From contig OZ010788.1 in the NCBI GenBank assembly GCA_963932465.1, positions 202,184,559 through 202,248,558 on the forward strand: DNA of 64,000 bases. The letters are read 5' to 3'. Origin of the DNA: Maratus speciosus (Eukaryota; Arthropoda; Arachnida; Araneae; Salticidae). The notes under the pieces were generated by a model that saw only the letters and a program-made list of their open reading frames with translations, ran no database searches and had not been told where the DNA came from. The stretch's first letter is position 1, and each line of letters starts with the position of its first letter. The translations under genes and the position numbers were made by a program. Of the stretch, positions 35,628-47,760 are shown in pieces.

Positions 35628-36256
35628 CACGACTAAATCCGTGGGAAACGTTTGAATAATCGGGGCAGAACTATGTTTTTCACGGTTTTTAAGAAAATTG
35701 AAAAAATTGTCTTATTTTTGAAATGGCGTACTGCGCTTGCTATTGAGTGCATAAAAAAGTTGTAAGCATGAAAGTTGTAGAGAATTTTGTCTTCTTTAAT
35801 ACTGTGATTGACAAATAATATGCTACGACAACGGGTCTCGAAACATTAAAAAAAAAAAAAAAGTCCCAAAATTTTGTTGTTTTTTGGCCACAGAAAATTT
35901 AGCCTTAAGAAATTTTGTTAGAAAACTTGGTTTTTCCATGCAGTATAAACAAATTAAAAAAATAAAATATTCTACCCGACCTTTTGCAAGGTAAAATGTA
36001 CATTTCCCCTGGACTAGATTTTTTTATAAAGATCTTTTACGTCCGGAATCTGTTTTGAAAGAGAAAGTGCCCTCATAGGAAAAAAAAAACTTGCAACGAA
36101 AGTAAAAAAAAAAAAAAAGCAATTGTAGAGATCAACCTCAGCTATCCAATACAAAAATAAATAAATAAATAAATAATTGAAATGCAAATGAGATATTTTA
36201 AAAATATGTCCCATTGGATTAATATTAGCTAGCGAAAATTTTCGCGTGAGTGAAGT

Positions 36257-37378
36257 AGCCCCTGAAATAACGAAATAACAAATAAATCAGTAAAACATCA
36301 TTAAAAAATACAGATAAGTGTCGAATTGAAAATCAAGGACATAACAAACACGTGTAACGTGAATGTGACGCCACGATCATGCAATTCTGGAGTAAAATCA
36401 ATAATAATATCGTAAATTTAGCAGTAGAGGTTTTTTTTTTTTTTTTTTTTAAAGTAATCGACAGGATAGGGAAAAAGTACCCTATTTATACTTATATTCC
36501 ACATAAACATCCGTTGGGACTGGAAATAAATTTAAGTATTGCGCAGCAGCGCAATACTTATTTATTTCCAGTGTCACTTCTCAATGTTAATTTAACATAG
36601 CCTATGGAGATGATATATTTTAAAAGCCTATGGAGATGATAACTTTTTCATTTTTTCTTCCCACCTTTTTGTCCCTGATGCCACTCATTTTTTATTCTTT
36701 GCTAATTCTAATAATATTATAAATTCAAAGTGTAAAAACATTTGCCTGACGTCAGGGTGAAAACGGATCATAAAATGCTTTTGCATATAGGTGGATTATA
36801 ATCTAGAGAGTAACATGGGCTAATTTTTATTTACATTATTCAAATATTTATCTTAATAATTCCAAATTTCGCTTTTTTTCATTGAGAATCAACGGACATT
36901 TTCTAATAAAATTTAACTTTTTTTCCTTCATTGTTGTAAATAATTCAAAAGCCGTAATAATAATTTGCCTATATTTAGTTGAATGATTTTCACGTGAAAC
37001 ATGAAACTGAAGAAACTGAAATAGTTTTTTTTTAAGAATTAAAAAGATGATGAATATGGCGTCATAGTGGAAATAAAAATAACATTTTCAAGCAGATTTT
37101 TTTCAATTCCTACTATTAGCTCACACTCTCCCTATATTTATTTATTTATATATTTATCTTGTTCAAATTTTCAATCGTTAATAAAATACTCGTTATTCAT
37201 CCTATCAAGTTGAAATAAATTTTTTTAAACTTGTACTGGATGACAATTGATGTTAATACAGTTTTTTCAAATATTAATTAATTAATTAAATTTTAATTAA
37301 TTAATTTTAGTTTTGCATGGGAAACAAAATGGTGGCCATGGGTTATTGAAGATGAATGAAAGTATTTTCAATAAGGGG
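36257..37378. other. Non-coding stretch
   Basis: A T run lies at 36430-36450. A strong hairpin at 36520-36571 is listed separately. No gene recognised. Confidence 0.4.
36520..36571. repeat. Hairpin with AAGTATTGCGC core
   Basis: CTGGAAATAAATTTAAGTAT reads inward to GCGC and returns as GCGCAATACTTATTTATTTC with CAG; only two unpaired T. The core is shared with 40329-40354. Confidence 0.75.
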
Positions 37379-37620
37379 TTACCATAGGGAGGACCCTGTT
37401 CTGTCGCCAAATACCGCCAAGTTTGTCGCCAACTTGGCGATATATCGCCAAATTTGGCGGCCAAAATGAGTAGCCAAAAGTGACGCCAACTTGGCGATAT
37501 CTATAATATTTCGCCAAATTCCCATAGAGATCCATTGTAAACCTACTTGCTTATAGAAAATCAACAAATTGAGATATTTTAATGCAACAAAAACTAATAT
37601 TAGCTTAATGGATTATATTA
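37379..37620. repeat. Dispersed GGCGA-rich repeat, copy 1
   Basis: About 240 bp shared with 59171-59420. It is full of GCCAAATTTGGCGA-like blocks in both orientations and ends with AACAAATTGAGATATTTTAATG. Weak relatives lie near 19875 and 31800. It is possibly part of a Helitron body, since the 59 kb copy lies upstream of a Helitron 3' end. Confidence 0.7.
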
Positions 37621-38039
37621 AATTTTTCTTTGATGGCCTAAGTAGGAATTGACTTTAAAAACAAAATTTTTATATTACTTGTTTAAGTTCAGATTGTAAT
37701 TTTTTGACCAAACTACAGCAACCTGCATTACTGCACTGGTGAAACATTTTGAATTATACATAGGTAAATTGCATCACAAATTGTGATGCGATATCGCACA
37801 AATCAAAGCCTGATGATGATATACCCTCCATTAATTTTGAAATGTGTTCGTCTGAATTCAGTAGTTATTAAAAAACTTGACGTATTAAACAAAAACCTAA
37901 TTTGCAGAACAAATTAAAAAAACAAAATTTATTTCCTAAATTGTTTAAGCCCGAGAAGGGGCAGATATTAAGATATTTCATTCAATTCGTTCTACATTTA
38001 AAGTTAAATTTTTGTAACAAATAAGTTAAATCAATTGAA

Positions 38040-38330
38040 CATTAAAAAATAAAAATGAAATTCATACAATATAATACTTTAAACACCTATATACATAGAT
38101 TCCGTTCAAGTGAAATCGAAATAAATCTTAGACTTTTTCCATTTTTAAGTTGTAAATATGTGTACTGCAGATTTTGCATTATGTTTATGACGATTGTACA
38201 TAATATGATAAGATACATGCAAAATACAAAACTTTAAAAAAGTCTAAGATTTATTTCGATTTCATTTGAACGGAATCTAAGTATATAGGTGTTTAAAGTA
38301 TTATAGTGTATGAATTTCATTTTTATTTTT
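38040..38330. repeat. Palindromic MITE-like segment
   Basis: AATGAAATTCATACAATATAAT near 38052 returns inverted near 38304. AAATCTTAGACTTTTT near 38122 returns as AAAAAGTCTAAGATTT near 38236. Arms about 100 bp, loop about 90 bp. Confidence 0.7.
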
Positions 38331-38454
38331 AGGTAGCTATCATTACAAAAAGCTACCTATTGCAGCCGTTCGGAGGAAAGCGATTTCAAAAAAATTTGGT
38401 ATATTTTCATCGATCATGACCCCCAGACCCCGAAACCATCCTCCGTTCAAAAGT

Positions 38455-38456
<2 letters not shown>

Positions 38457-38520
<64 letters not shown>

Positions 38521-38544
38521 ATATATATATATATATATATATAT
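38457..38544. repeat. AT microsatellite
   Basis: Dinucleotide AT for 88 bases, interrupted once by CC at 38519-38520. Confidence 0.97.
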
Positions 38545-38559
38545 GACATTTGTCAGACT

Positions 38560-39900
38560 GTAACTCTCGAATTTATGAACCGATTTGGATGTAATTCGGT
38601 ATGAACATAGTAAATACCAATGTCTCGACCGAGTTCGTTGGCCAGCTTCATCCGCCATTTTGTTTCAAAATGGCGGCCAATTAAAAATTTTTTTAAAACT
38701 TTAAATTTGAAATGTGGTACCAAAGAATTGAAAATGGAAAAATATTTTTTTCTTATGTATTTGACCTTTATACAAAGATTTCGGAGCAGTTTTTGTTTCG
38801 TCTATATCTTAAAAAATGGCTGAGTTAGAGCATTTTGAATTTCTAGCTTGGCTGACATTTTGAAACGTCCTGATATTTGTCACGTGATAACAGGCGTATT
38901 TATGAACCGATTTGGATGTAAATTCGTTTGTACATAGACCATACCAATGTCTCGACCGAGTTCGTTGACCAGCTTCATCCGCCATCTTGTTTAAAAATGG
39001 CAGCCATTTAAATTTTTAAGAAAAATTTAAATTTGAAATGTGGTGCCAAAAAATTGAAAATTGAAAAAATATTTTTTTCTTATGTATTTGATCTTGATAC
39101 AAAGATTCGGGAGCAGTTTTTGTTTCGTCTATATCTTAAAAAATGGCTGAGTTATAGCATTTTGAATTTCTAGCTTGGCTGACATTTTGAAACGTCCTGA
39201 TATTTGTCACGTGATAACAGGCGTATTTATGAACCGATTTGGATGTACCTTGGTGTGTACATAGTACATACAAATATCTCAAACGAGTTTGTTGGCCAGC
39301 TTCATACGCCATCTTGTTTCAAAATGGCGGCCATTTCAAAAAATTTAAAAAATTTAAAATTTAAAATGAGATACCAAAAAATTGGAAAATTAAAAAGATT
39401 TTTTTCGTATGTGTTTGACCTTAATACAAAGATTCCGGAACAGTTTTTGTTTCGTGTATATCTAAAAAAATGGCTGAGTTATAGCATTTTGAATTTCTAT
39501 TGTGGCTGACATTTTAAAACGACCTGATTTTTGTCACGCTATAACAAGCGTATTTATGAACCGATTTGGATGTTACTTGGTCTGTACATAGTACATACCA
39601 ATGTCTCGACCGAGTTCGTTGGCCAGCTTCATTCGCCATCTTGTTTCAAAAGTGTTGCCATTTAAAAAAAATTAAATTTAAAATTTAAAATAAGGTATTA
39701 AAAAAATTGAAAATGAAAAAGATTTTTTTATGTGTTTGGCCTTGATACAAAGATTCCGGAGTAGATTTTGTTTCTGAAAATTTGTTCTTTTGTTTATATC
39801 TTAAAAAATGGTTGAATTATAGCACTTTGAATTTCTAGTATGGCTAACATTTTGAAACGATCTTGTACTTGTCACGCGATAACACACGTATTCGCCTATT
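38560..39900 (+). repeat. Tandem array, 327-bp unit, four copies
   Basis: ATTTATGAACCGATTTGGAT starts units at 38571, 38898, 39225 and 39552, exactly 327 bp apart. A partial fifth unit begins near 39890. Each unit has ATGTCTCGACCGAGTTCGTT or a close variant, a CGCCAT(T/C)TTGTTTCAAAATGG block with an internal TTTCAAAATGGCGGCC, and AAAAAATGGCTGAGTT. No lasting reading frame. Confidence 0.9.
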
Positions 39901-40328
39901 TCCATGTAAGAAGGCATGTGGATAGTATACATCAACATCTCAGCCAAATATAAGTTACTTTAAATAAAAGCAGCTTGGATGAAGCTGACTAATTTCGCGA
40001 AATTCTCATTTATAATGATTTAGTATTGATAAAAATTAGTATTGAATCTCCTATATTCGGTTTCCACTAAATTGAGCTTCGTCTGTTTGAATAATATAAG
40101 TTGGCTTTTTAAAATAAGGAATTTGAAAGCTACCCCTTCCTCCCGGCACTGGCCGGAAGGACTTTTTAATGTTCAATTGATTTAATTTATTTGTTACAAA
40201 AATTTAACATTAAATGTAGAACGAATTGAATGAAATATCTTAATATCTCCCCCTTCTCGGGCTTAAACAATTTAGGAAATAAATTTTGTTTTTTTTAATT
40301 TGTTCTGCAAATTAGGTTTTTGTTTAAT

Positions 40329-40354
40329 AAGTATTGCGCTGCCGCGCAATACTT
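40329..40354. repeat. Hairpin with AAGTATTGCGC core, second copy
   Basis: AAGTATTGCGC, loop TGCC, GCGCAATACTT. It lies at the edge of the 37883-40329 inverted-repeat element and next to a Helitron 5' end. Same core as 36520-36571. Confidence 0.75.
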
Positions 40355-40364
40355 AAATTAAATA

Positions 40365-41334
40365 TCTCTCTATTCTAAAAAAAAAGTAACTACCGCTGTC
40401 ACCGCCGCCGCCGGTTTTGAATTTTTTGTGACCGGAGGTATTTCTTCGTTAATATAAAAAAAAACTGTTGCATACAAAAATATGAAAATCGGTAGAATTA
40501 TAGAAAAATGTTTGATAAAAACGCTGATGCAGACAGTTTTCAAATCGAAGAATTATTTTAAGAGATATTTAATGCCAAAGTTGGACAAAATCGTTCCATT
40601 AAAAAAGTTTTATAGGAGCAAAAACTGTACATAGGAATTTAATCATTTTTAGATCATTTTATGCGTCAGAATTTCCCGGTGTGCAGATTGCAGTTAGTTT
40701 TTTAATTTGAATAATTTTTCGAGGTTTTGTTTCTATTTTAAATTCAAATTTTCAGCATTTCGAGAGATATTTTTTACAAATTTTAGAAAATTGTATTAAT
40801 TTAAACTGTTGCCAGCTGTATAAACAGCGCAAACAGCTTCAAATTAAAAATTTATTTTACACGTGACTATTATAAACAAAAAATATAAAAAGCAAGAACT
40901 CATTGAAAATTACGTCATAAAGACTATAGTTACACGTGAATTTTAAATGAGAAAGAATATTATAAAATAATAAATTCAGTAACATGCGTTAGAAGTCCTA
41001 AATAGGAGAATTAACGTCATATTACACTTATTACGTAAAATGAACAAAAAATAATATTGCAAAACAATTTTAATTTAAAAATTGCGCGAGTCATTTACTT
41101 GACATTTTAAGATGATCATAATAATTTCATTTCTAACAAAAGTATTTTGACGTGAATATTAAAAAGAGAAAGAAAAGTTTGGTGAAAATTACGTCAGATT
41201 ATAATTGTCAGATTCAAATTATAATTCAATCTTCCGAAATCTTTTTAAAGGCGATCAGATTAGCGTGCTGTTAGAGTCTCCGGTGTCTGAACGGGGGTTG
41301 ACGAGCGTAGCTCGTAGGGGGCAGAGCCCCCTAG
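40365..41334 (+). mobile_element. Non-autonomous Helitron, uninterrupted, 970 bp
   Basis: Starts TCTCTCTATTCTAAAA after A. Ends with the GGGGGCAGAGCCCCC hairpin and CTAG, followed by T. A GC-rich stretch (ACCGCCGCCGCCGG) lies near the 5' end. No Rep/helicase coding. Confidence 0.82.
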
Positions 41335-41527
41335 TATAAGTATATAAATAAATAAATATAGGGAGAGTGTGAGCTAATAGTAGGAATTGAATTAAAAACT
41401 TTTCTACTTAGCAAGAAATTTGGATTGTTATCCTTCTATATATATAAAAAAGTTTTGATTTGGAAATGGACCAATGAAAATCTGCATAGATATTCCCGGC
41501 AGATCGGCATCCAATTTGAATGCTTAA

Positions 41528-42035
41528 CCCTTAAATGCCTGGTTTTGCTTTTCGGCAACATACCCAATTTAGGCTCTAAAATACTATTAGAGTAATACTG
41601 AAGATATAATGCCTAATGTTGCAAATAAAGTACATCTTAAAAATATTATAAAATTGATTTTCAACATGTAGATGGCAACACTTTTGCTGTTTAAGAATAA
41701 AGATCGATTCATTTTTTAAATTGTTGATACTTGTTCTTTTTGCTTTGTTTGGAAGCTTGCGAAATACCCTATTTTGACCTGCAGTGAGCAAGTAAAATTT
41801 ATTTCTTATTATAGTTCCTAAAATTCTTGTGTGTTTAATGTTATAGAATTTTATCAAGGGAAATTTTTTTTCAATTAAACACCAGTATTTCCGATTAGTA
41901 ACACACTGTTTTTTAGCCGTAAACTATACTTAAAACAAAATATGATTTTTTTAAGTATTTTCCCATGATTTATTTAAAAAATGAAAGCCGAAAAACATTA
42001 TTACAATGATTTTTGAAAAATGAGGCATTTAAGGG
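41528..42035. mobile_element. PiggyBac-like MITE in a Helitron, 508 bp
   Basis: TTAA at 41524-41527 and 42036-42039. Inverted ends CCCTTAAATGCCT and AGGCATTTAAGGG. Joining across one TTAA restores the Helitron sequence TTTGAATGCTTAAGCATGGC-like, matching 15155. A short minus-strand ORF inside (41576-41857) shows no known domain. Confidence 0.85.
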
Positions 42036-42395
42036 TTAAGCATGGCCTTTCTTCGTTAATATTAAAAAAAATGTTGCACACAAAAATATGAAAATCAGTA
42101 GTATTATAGAGAAATGTTTGATAAACACGTTGATGCAGACAGTTTTCAAATCGAAGAATTATTTTAAGAGATATTTAATGCCAAAGTTGGACAAAATCGT
42201 TCCATTAAAAAAGTTTTATAGGAGCAAAACTATACATAGGAATTTAATAATTTTTAGATCATTTTATGCGTCAGAATTTCCTGGTGTGCAGACTGCATTT
42301 AGTTTTTTAATTTGATTCATTTTTTGAGGTTTTATTTCTATTTTAAATTCAAATTTTCAGCATTTCGAGAGATATTTTTTACATATTTTAGAAAA

Positions 42396-43740
42396 CTAGG
42401 GGGCTCGGCCCCCTACGAGCTACGCTCGCCAACCCCCGTTCGGACACCGCAGTCTCTAAAAGCACGCTAATTTGATTGGCTTTAAAAAGATTTTGAAAGA
42501 TTGAATTATAATTTAAAAAACAGTGGCGATCTCCCTATAAATGGGTTTCTATTCATTTTTCTTCGATTGGAGAATTTTAAGGAAAAATCAGCTGCTGTTA
42601 AAAGATACAACGGCTGTTTTCGTCTTTGATTAAATAAAATCAGTTAAACTTTTCAAAATAAGTTAATATAATAACCAAATCTGCATCAAATTGCAAATAT
42701 ATTTTACAAATACCAATGCCTTCTTTTGACGGAAACGACACAGAAGGTTAACGAATCTTAACTAAACCATTTAAGCAATTTCTTTATTTCCTGCTTCACA
42801 GATTTTTCTCTTTCAAATTATATTTTTTGTTGATGACACTTCATTTTCAGCTTGTAATCTTTTTTATTTTTATTAAATTACCAAATAATCGCTCGAAAGC
42901 AGTCTAAACGCGTTCAATAAAATTAACATTAATCTTATTAATATAATCTCAAAATATCAAATTAATGTCTCGCGCAATTTTTAAATTTAAACTGTTTTGC
43001 AATATTACTTTTTGTTCATTTTACGCAATAAGTGTAATGTGACGTAAATGTGACGTAATTTCTCCTATTTAAGACTTCTAACGCATGTTAATGAATTTAT
43101 TATTTTACAATATCCTTATAAAATTCACGTGTAAATATAGTTTTTATGAAGTAATTTTCAACAAGTTCCTGCTTTTCACACGTAATTATTTAATTCTAAT
43201 TTGAAAGTTTTTTTTCTGTTACTAATAGTTACGTGTAAATAAATTTTTAATTTGAAGCAAACATTATTATTTGCGCTGTTTATACAGTTGGAAACAGTTT
43301 AAATTAATACCATTTCCTGAAGTAAGTAAAAAATATCTCTCGAAATGCTGAAAATTTGAATTTAAAACAGAAATAAAACCTCAAAAAATGAATCAAATTA
43401 AAAAAGTGAATGCAGTCTGCACACAGGGAACGTCTAACGTATAAAATGATTTAAAAATGAATTAATTCCCATGTATAGTTTTTGCTACTATAAAACTTTT
43501 TTAATGGAACAATTTTGCCCAACTTTAGCATTAAATATATCTTAAAATAATTATTCGATTTGAAAACTGTCTGCATCAGCGTGTTTACCAAACATTTCTC
43601 TATAGTACCGCCGATTTTCATATTTTTGTATGTAGTATGTTTCTTAATATTAACGGAGAAAGACCTCCGGTCACAAAAAATTCAAAACCGGCGGCGGCGG
43701 CGGTGACAACGTAAGTTACTTTTTTTTTAGAATAGCGAGA
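42396..43740 (-). mobile_element. Non-autonomous Helitron nested in a Helitron, 1345 bp
   Basis: On the minus strand it begins TCTCGCTATTCTAAAA (43740) and ends at CTAG (42396) after a GGGGGC hairpin. Its 5' end matches the Helitron at 40365. Host bases A (42395) and T (43741) join to TTTTAGAAAATTGTATTAAT, as in the intact copy near 40790. Confidence 0.87.
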
Positions 43741-44303
43741 TTGTATTAATTTAAACTGTTGCCAACTTTATAAACAGCGCAAACAATAATGTTTGCTTCA
43801 AATTAAAAATTTATTTTACACGTGACTATTATAAACAGAAAATATAAAAAGCAGGAACTCATTGAAAATTACGTCATAAAAACTATATTTAAACGTGAAT
43901 TTTAAAAGAGAAAGACTATTGTAAAATAATAAATTCATTAACGTGCGTTAGAAGTCTTAAATAGGAGAATTTACATCACATTTACGTCACGTTACACTTA
44001 TTACGTAAAATGAACAAAAAATAATATTGCAAAACAGTTTAAATTTAAAAATTGCGCGGGACATTTATCTGATATTTTAAGATGATCATAATATTTCACT
44101 TCTAACAAAAGTATTTTTACGTGAATATTAAAAAGAGAAAGAAAAGTTTGGTGAAAATTACGTCAGATTATAATTGTCAGATTCAAATTATAATTCAATC
44201 TTCCGAAATCTTTTTAAAGCCGATCAAATTAGCGTGCTGTTAGAGCCTGCAGTGTTTGAACGGGAGTTGACGAGCGTAGCTCGTAGGGGGCAGAGCCCCC
44301 TAG

Positions 44304-46153
44304 TTTATAAAAATAAACATTTTTATCTGAGTGCGATAATATTAGGCATATCCTGAGTGGTCTTGAATGTTTTATAAAGATTTAAATGATTAGTCTTCAA
44401 CAATCGTTTTCCAAGTTAATTGTTGGCGGCAAAAATGTACTTTTTCGGGAAAAATTACGTAAATTTGGCAGAAAAATTGTCTTGATTTTAAAATTGCTGC
44501 TAATTTTGCACCAAGGTGATCGCCATTGCACCAAACTACGAGTATAGCGATGTTTGTAGCAATATGGTAGTGGTTTCAAACATAACAAAAGCACAGTTAT
44601 CTATAAAAAATATTAGCATATTTACAGAATGTTTCTAAAAATACTTAAGTTCACGAAATCAACAGTTGGCAAAAGCAATTAATTTAATTTTTTCTAGCCA
44701 GTTTAAATAAATTTTAGCATATTTTTTACTTACATATAGGCTGTTATCTAGTGCACGATTTAGTACAAAAGGCAAGCCGTTAGTGTCACCGTTTAGATGA
44801 TTTTTACTGTGTTTATGATAAATGGCCATTAGTATTGGCACGAATTCCTATTACGGAAAATTGAAAATAAAAAAATTCTTAAGCCTGCCAATTTTTTTTC
44901 TGATATCGAGACTTGGTTAATTGTTTTCTCACAATCAAATAAATCATATCTCATAAAAATCGTCGGAATTTTTTTCGCTTGAAACCACCTTTTTGAGTAA
45001 TAAGCTTGTTTTAACAACAGAAAGCGAGTTTTCTCGAATTGGCTACCTAGCTAGATCGATTTCCGTATTGATCCAATTATCTGCAAGGTTTAAAAAGTGG
45101 TATAAGAATTTTAAAATTTGAATTAGTTTTAGAGATATTATTTTTTTCTAATTTTAATGATATTTCTATAATGATGGCAACTAGATTACTCCATTTTTGT
45201 GGGAGAAAAGGGAAAAACACAGGGATTGTTAGATTTCTTCCTTTTCGTCATTTTCGAATTGAAATTGAAATTTTCTTTTATTTCAATCGATGTTGAAGAC
45301 AATATTGTGATTAAATTTTATTTTTCAGGAAAAAAAATAAAAACATTTCTTCACATTTAGATCATCCGGAATCAGTTTATTTTAGAAACCAAACATCGTC
45401 TATCATTTGTAAATTCCATAGAGGTAAAAAAAAGGGTTTTCTTTTCAATTTTAAAGAGAAAATGACATCAATAATCTTAAAAACAGAAAGAAAAAATTTT
45501 AAACACTGTTCGTTTTCGAAAGCCGCGCCTAGCACTCTGAGACGATTCTACTATCCAAAGGGGTGTTACGCTGAGATGGGTATTTTCCGAAGTTCTACTT
45601 TAGTGTTTACTTGTACGTTTTCACTCAGATTGGCGCTCAGCGAAAAGCAGCTAAAGAAACTCAGCTCATTCCTATTTCGGTAAAATTAAAGCAGACATGA
45701 CGCATGCGCAAAATCGCGGAGGGTTTACTTTCCGAAAACAAACAGCAAGAATTAAATGATCACGTGTTAAAAGCAGAAAATAAGGAAAGTTACGTCAAAA
45801 TCTTTAAGGGTTCTCAGGACTCTTAAAGCTTCAAAATTTTCAAAATTCAAATTTTTTTATATGTTAAACTCCTATCTTTTCTGAACATTTTTATATAATT
45901 GTTTCCTTGAAATTTCCATTAGAACAGAAGTTATGGTTTTTAGAACTATACCCGCTCAATAGCTGAAGCGGCGTTTCCGAAATTTTGAAGTCATTTTTCT
46001 CCAAATCACGTTTTTGGGCATAACGTGCATGATAGCTCAAGCACTTCTGAATATTTTTTCATGAAATTTTCAAAACATATGTTTCATGTTAGTCTGTATA
46101 AACTAAAAATAAAATTTCCTTTTTGCTGTCCAAAAAATATATTTTTTAGTTAA
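44304..46153. other. Non-coding stretch
   Basis: Short ORFs on both strands (for example 44397-44594 and 45462-45683) show no recognisable domain. No terminal repeat found. It may include the missing left end of the mariner that follows. Confidence 0.35.
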
Positions 46154-47018
46154 TTATACTGTTAAAATTTTCAAAATTTTGAAGAATTCATAAGAATAAA
46201 TCGCACGTATTAAGATCCGGCGAACACGACGCATGCAACGCAATGCAATGCAATGCAACGTAATGTAACGCAATGCAATGACGCGGTAACGCAATGCAAT
46301 GACGTAACGTAATGCAATGACGCGGTTAACAAAATGTTCGCGTAGGAAAGCAAAAACATCAGAAGTCCGTTGCGATCTCGCACCATCTTGCATGAACCAG
46401 TCTGTTTGTAAATCACTTAAGGTATAGCCACAAATGGATGCAAGATTTTGATGTATCGAATTTACAGTCGCCCGCAAAAAAAAGAGCCCAATAATGCCAC
46501 TACTGACAAAAGCTACCCACACGGTATTTTTTTTTTTTCAATAGACTGTGGTATGCACACATGGCAGTTCTCAGTGCCCCATATACTCCAATTCTGTTTA
46601 CTGACGAAGCCAACAAGATATAAATACGCTTCATCAGAAAAACATTTCTAAACACTTTCCCAATATTTTGTGTGCTGCGGTTTTACTCACCAAAAATGAA
46701 GCTGGAATTTTGCGGACGGATTTTTTCAAATTTTGAGTAATCACATTTTTAAAAACAACCACTTTATGTAGGTTCTGTCATGGCCGATTTCGATCGTCCA
46801 ACGTTGTTCATCAAATCGTCAGCAACACGACCGGTTCTTATAAATTTCTGATTCAATTGTTTAATAATATTCGGATGTGGAACATTATTTCCGTTACATT
46901 TCATTTGGAAATTTCTTCTAGTCGCTATTATGTTTTGTTCCAAGCGGTGATACTCCATCACTATAAATATTCTTTGTCTAAAGTATAAACCATTTCCACG
47001 ATTTTTTTCGACATGCAT
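46154..47018 (-). pseudogene. Mariner-type transposase, frameshifted
   Basis: Minus strand. Start 47018, with an N-terminal helix-turn-helix piece (IFIVMEYHRLEQNIIATR, then KFIRTGRVADD). After a frame change a second helix-turn-helix-like part follows (KKSVRKIPASFLVSKTAAHK). The catalytic domain then shows FSDEAYLYL (first Asp) with WSIWGTENCHV near 46560-46650, and QTDWFMQDGARSQ (second Asp) near 46380-46410. Reading frames change at least twice. After HFVNRVIALRY the frame runs into a tandem expansion (46226-46328), and the third acidic residue cannot be placed. It would have catalysed TA-targeted cut-and-paste transposition; it is not functional now. Confidence 0.75.
46226..46328. repeat. 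Short tandem repeat inside the transposase
   Basis: Degenerate repeats of AACGCAATGCAATGACG-like units, with pure GCAAT runs. On the minus strand they encode repeated VIALRY or cysteine/histidine-rich readings. The array begins exactly where the transposase VIALRY codons lie. Confidence 0.8.
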
Positions 47019-47760
47019 AAAATTCTACTGACGAACTTCTTTAAAAGATCTAAAATTTCTTGGACTTTAACAAAAGTTATGAAATTTTTAATAACAACTA
47101 CAACAAAAAATTACTAATTCTCTTCACCTTGTTTTAAAATACGATACATAAAATATTCTTTAAATCAGTCAATAAAGAGTAAGTTAATCCGGAAAAAAAA
47201 AAACTTCATAAATGTAAAATCGTCTGCAAACTCGAATACTGCATATTGAATTTATGCCCAATTCCGAATGCTGTCGTTATATTGAAGAATTTGTTATTTC
47301 CATGGCAACAACACATTTCATTGAAATCTTATCAACTGAGTTCAGAATCGGGCCTTAAGAGCAAGACTGTATTAGCGAATGAGACCTACTCCATAGCCTT
47401 AACCTACTTCCTTCGCATCATTACTGAGTGACGTCAGTTTCGACCTCGACAGAGCCCTTATTGCTCTCAACGCCATCTATTGTTTGTAATTCGAACTAAA
47501 ATCGAGAATCATGGTAAGAAAACTCCTGACATCATGCATAACTCTCCTTCAAGAATATTTTTAATATCTGACACCGTTTGCAAGTTATTGAATTTAAAAA
47601 TTAGTCAGTCCCTTTTAGGACACCCGGTATATATATTCATGATTGTGTCAAAATAACGACATTTTCACAGAATTTCATTCTTAACTAGTACTGATATAGG
47701 CAAAGATTTTCTTCGGGGTGTCAGGTCTGTTATTATGATAAGGGGATCTTGACATAGAGT

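Larger units (their letters stand above)
32765..36256. mobile_element. Element with about 0.6 kb inverted arms
   Basis: 32765-33385 is the inverse of 35628-36256, with similarity throughout. Examples: CATTAGTCCAGGGGAAATGTA against TACATTTCCCCTGGACTAGA, and CCCCGATTATTCAAATGTTTCCC against its inverse near 35650. Between the arms are 2.2 kb with no gene and an inserted palindromic MITE (34017-34459). A short ORF in the left arm (33047-33358) has no recognisable domain, and I treat it as chance. The superfamily is unknown; no target duplication was resolved. Confidence 0.65.
37883..40329. mobile_element. Inverted-repeat element with a 327-bp tandem core
   Basis: Left arm 37883-38050 (ATTAAACAAAAACCTAATTT and on through TTTAAGCCCGAGAAGGGG) is inverted at 40165-40329. 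Inside are a palindromic segment (38040-38330), an AT microsatellite and a tandem array. No ORF of note. The arrangement parallels the foldback element at 139-5296. Confidence 0.7.
41431..44303 (+). mobile_element. Non-autonomous Helitron carrying two insertions
   Basis: Starts TCCTTCTATATATATAAAA after A. Ends GGGGGCAGAGCCCCC then CTAG and T. A piggyBac-like MITE (41528-42035) and a second Helitron (42396-43740) sit inside. Subtracting both leaves about 1.0 kb, similar to the 970-bp neighbour. No coding capacity. Confidence 0.82.
46154..47627 (-). mobile_element. Tc1/mariner transposon, left end missing
   Basis: The right end is GGACACCCGG followed by TA (47628-47629). The adjacent 175 bp (47452-47627) match one arm of the palindromic MITEs at 34017 and 49774. 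The transposase pseudogene reads leftward. No matching left terminus was found, so the element is truncated. Confidence 0.7.

Noticed and set aside
38343..38658. ORFs of alternating Ile-Tyr
   Set aside because: Direct translation of the AT microsatellite.
44397..45017. Three adjacent minus-strand ORFs of 60-65 codons
   Set aside because: Low-complexity, different frames, no motif in common with known transposases. Probably chance, though they could be remains of something too decayed to recognise.
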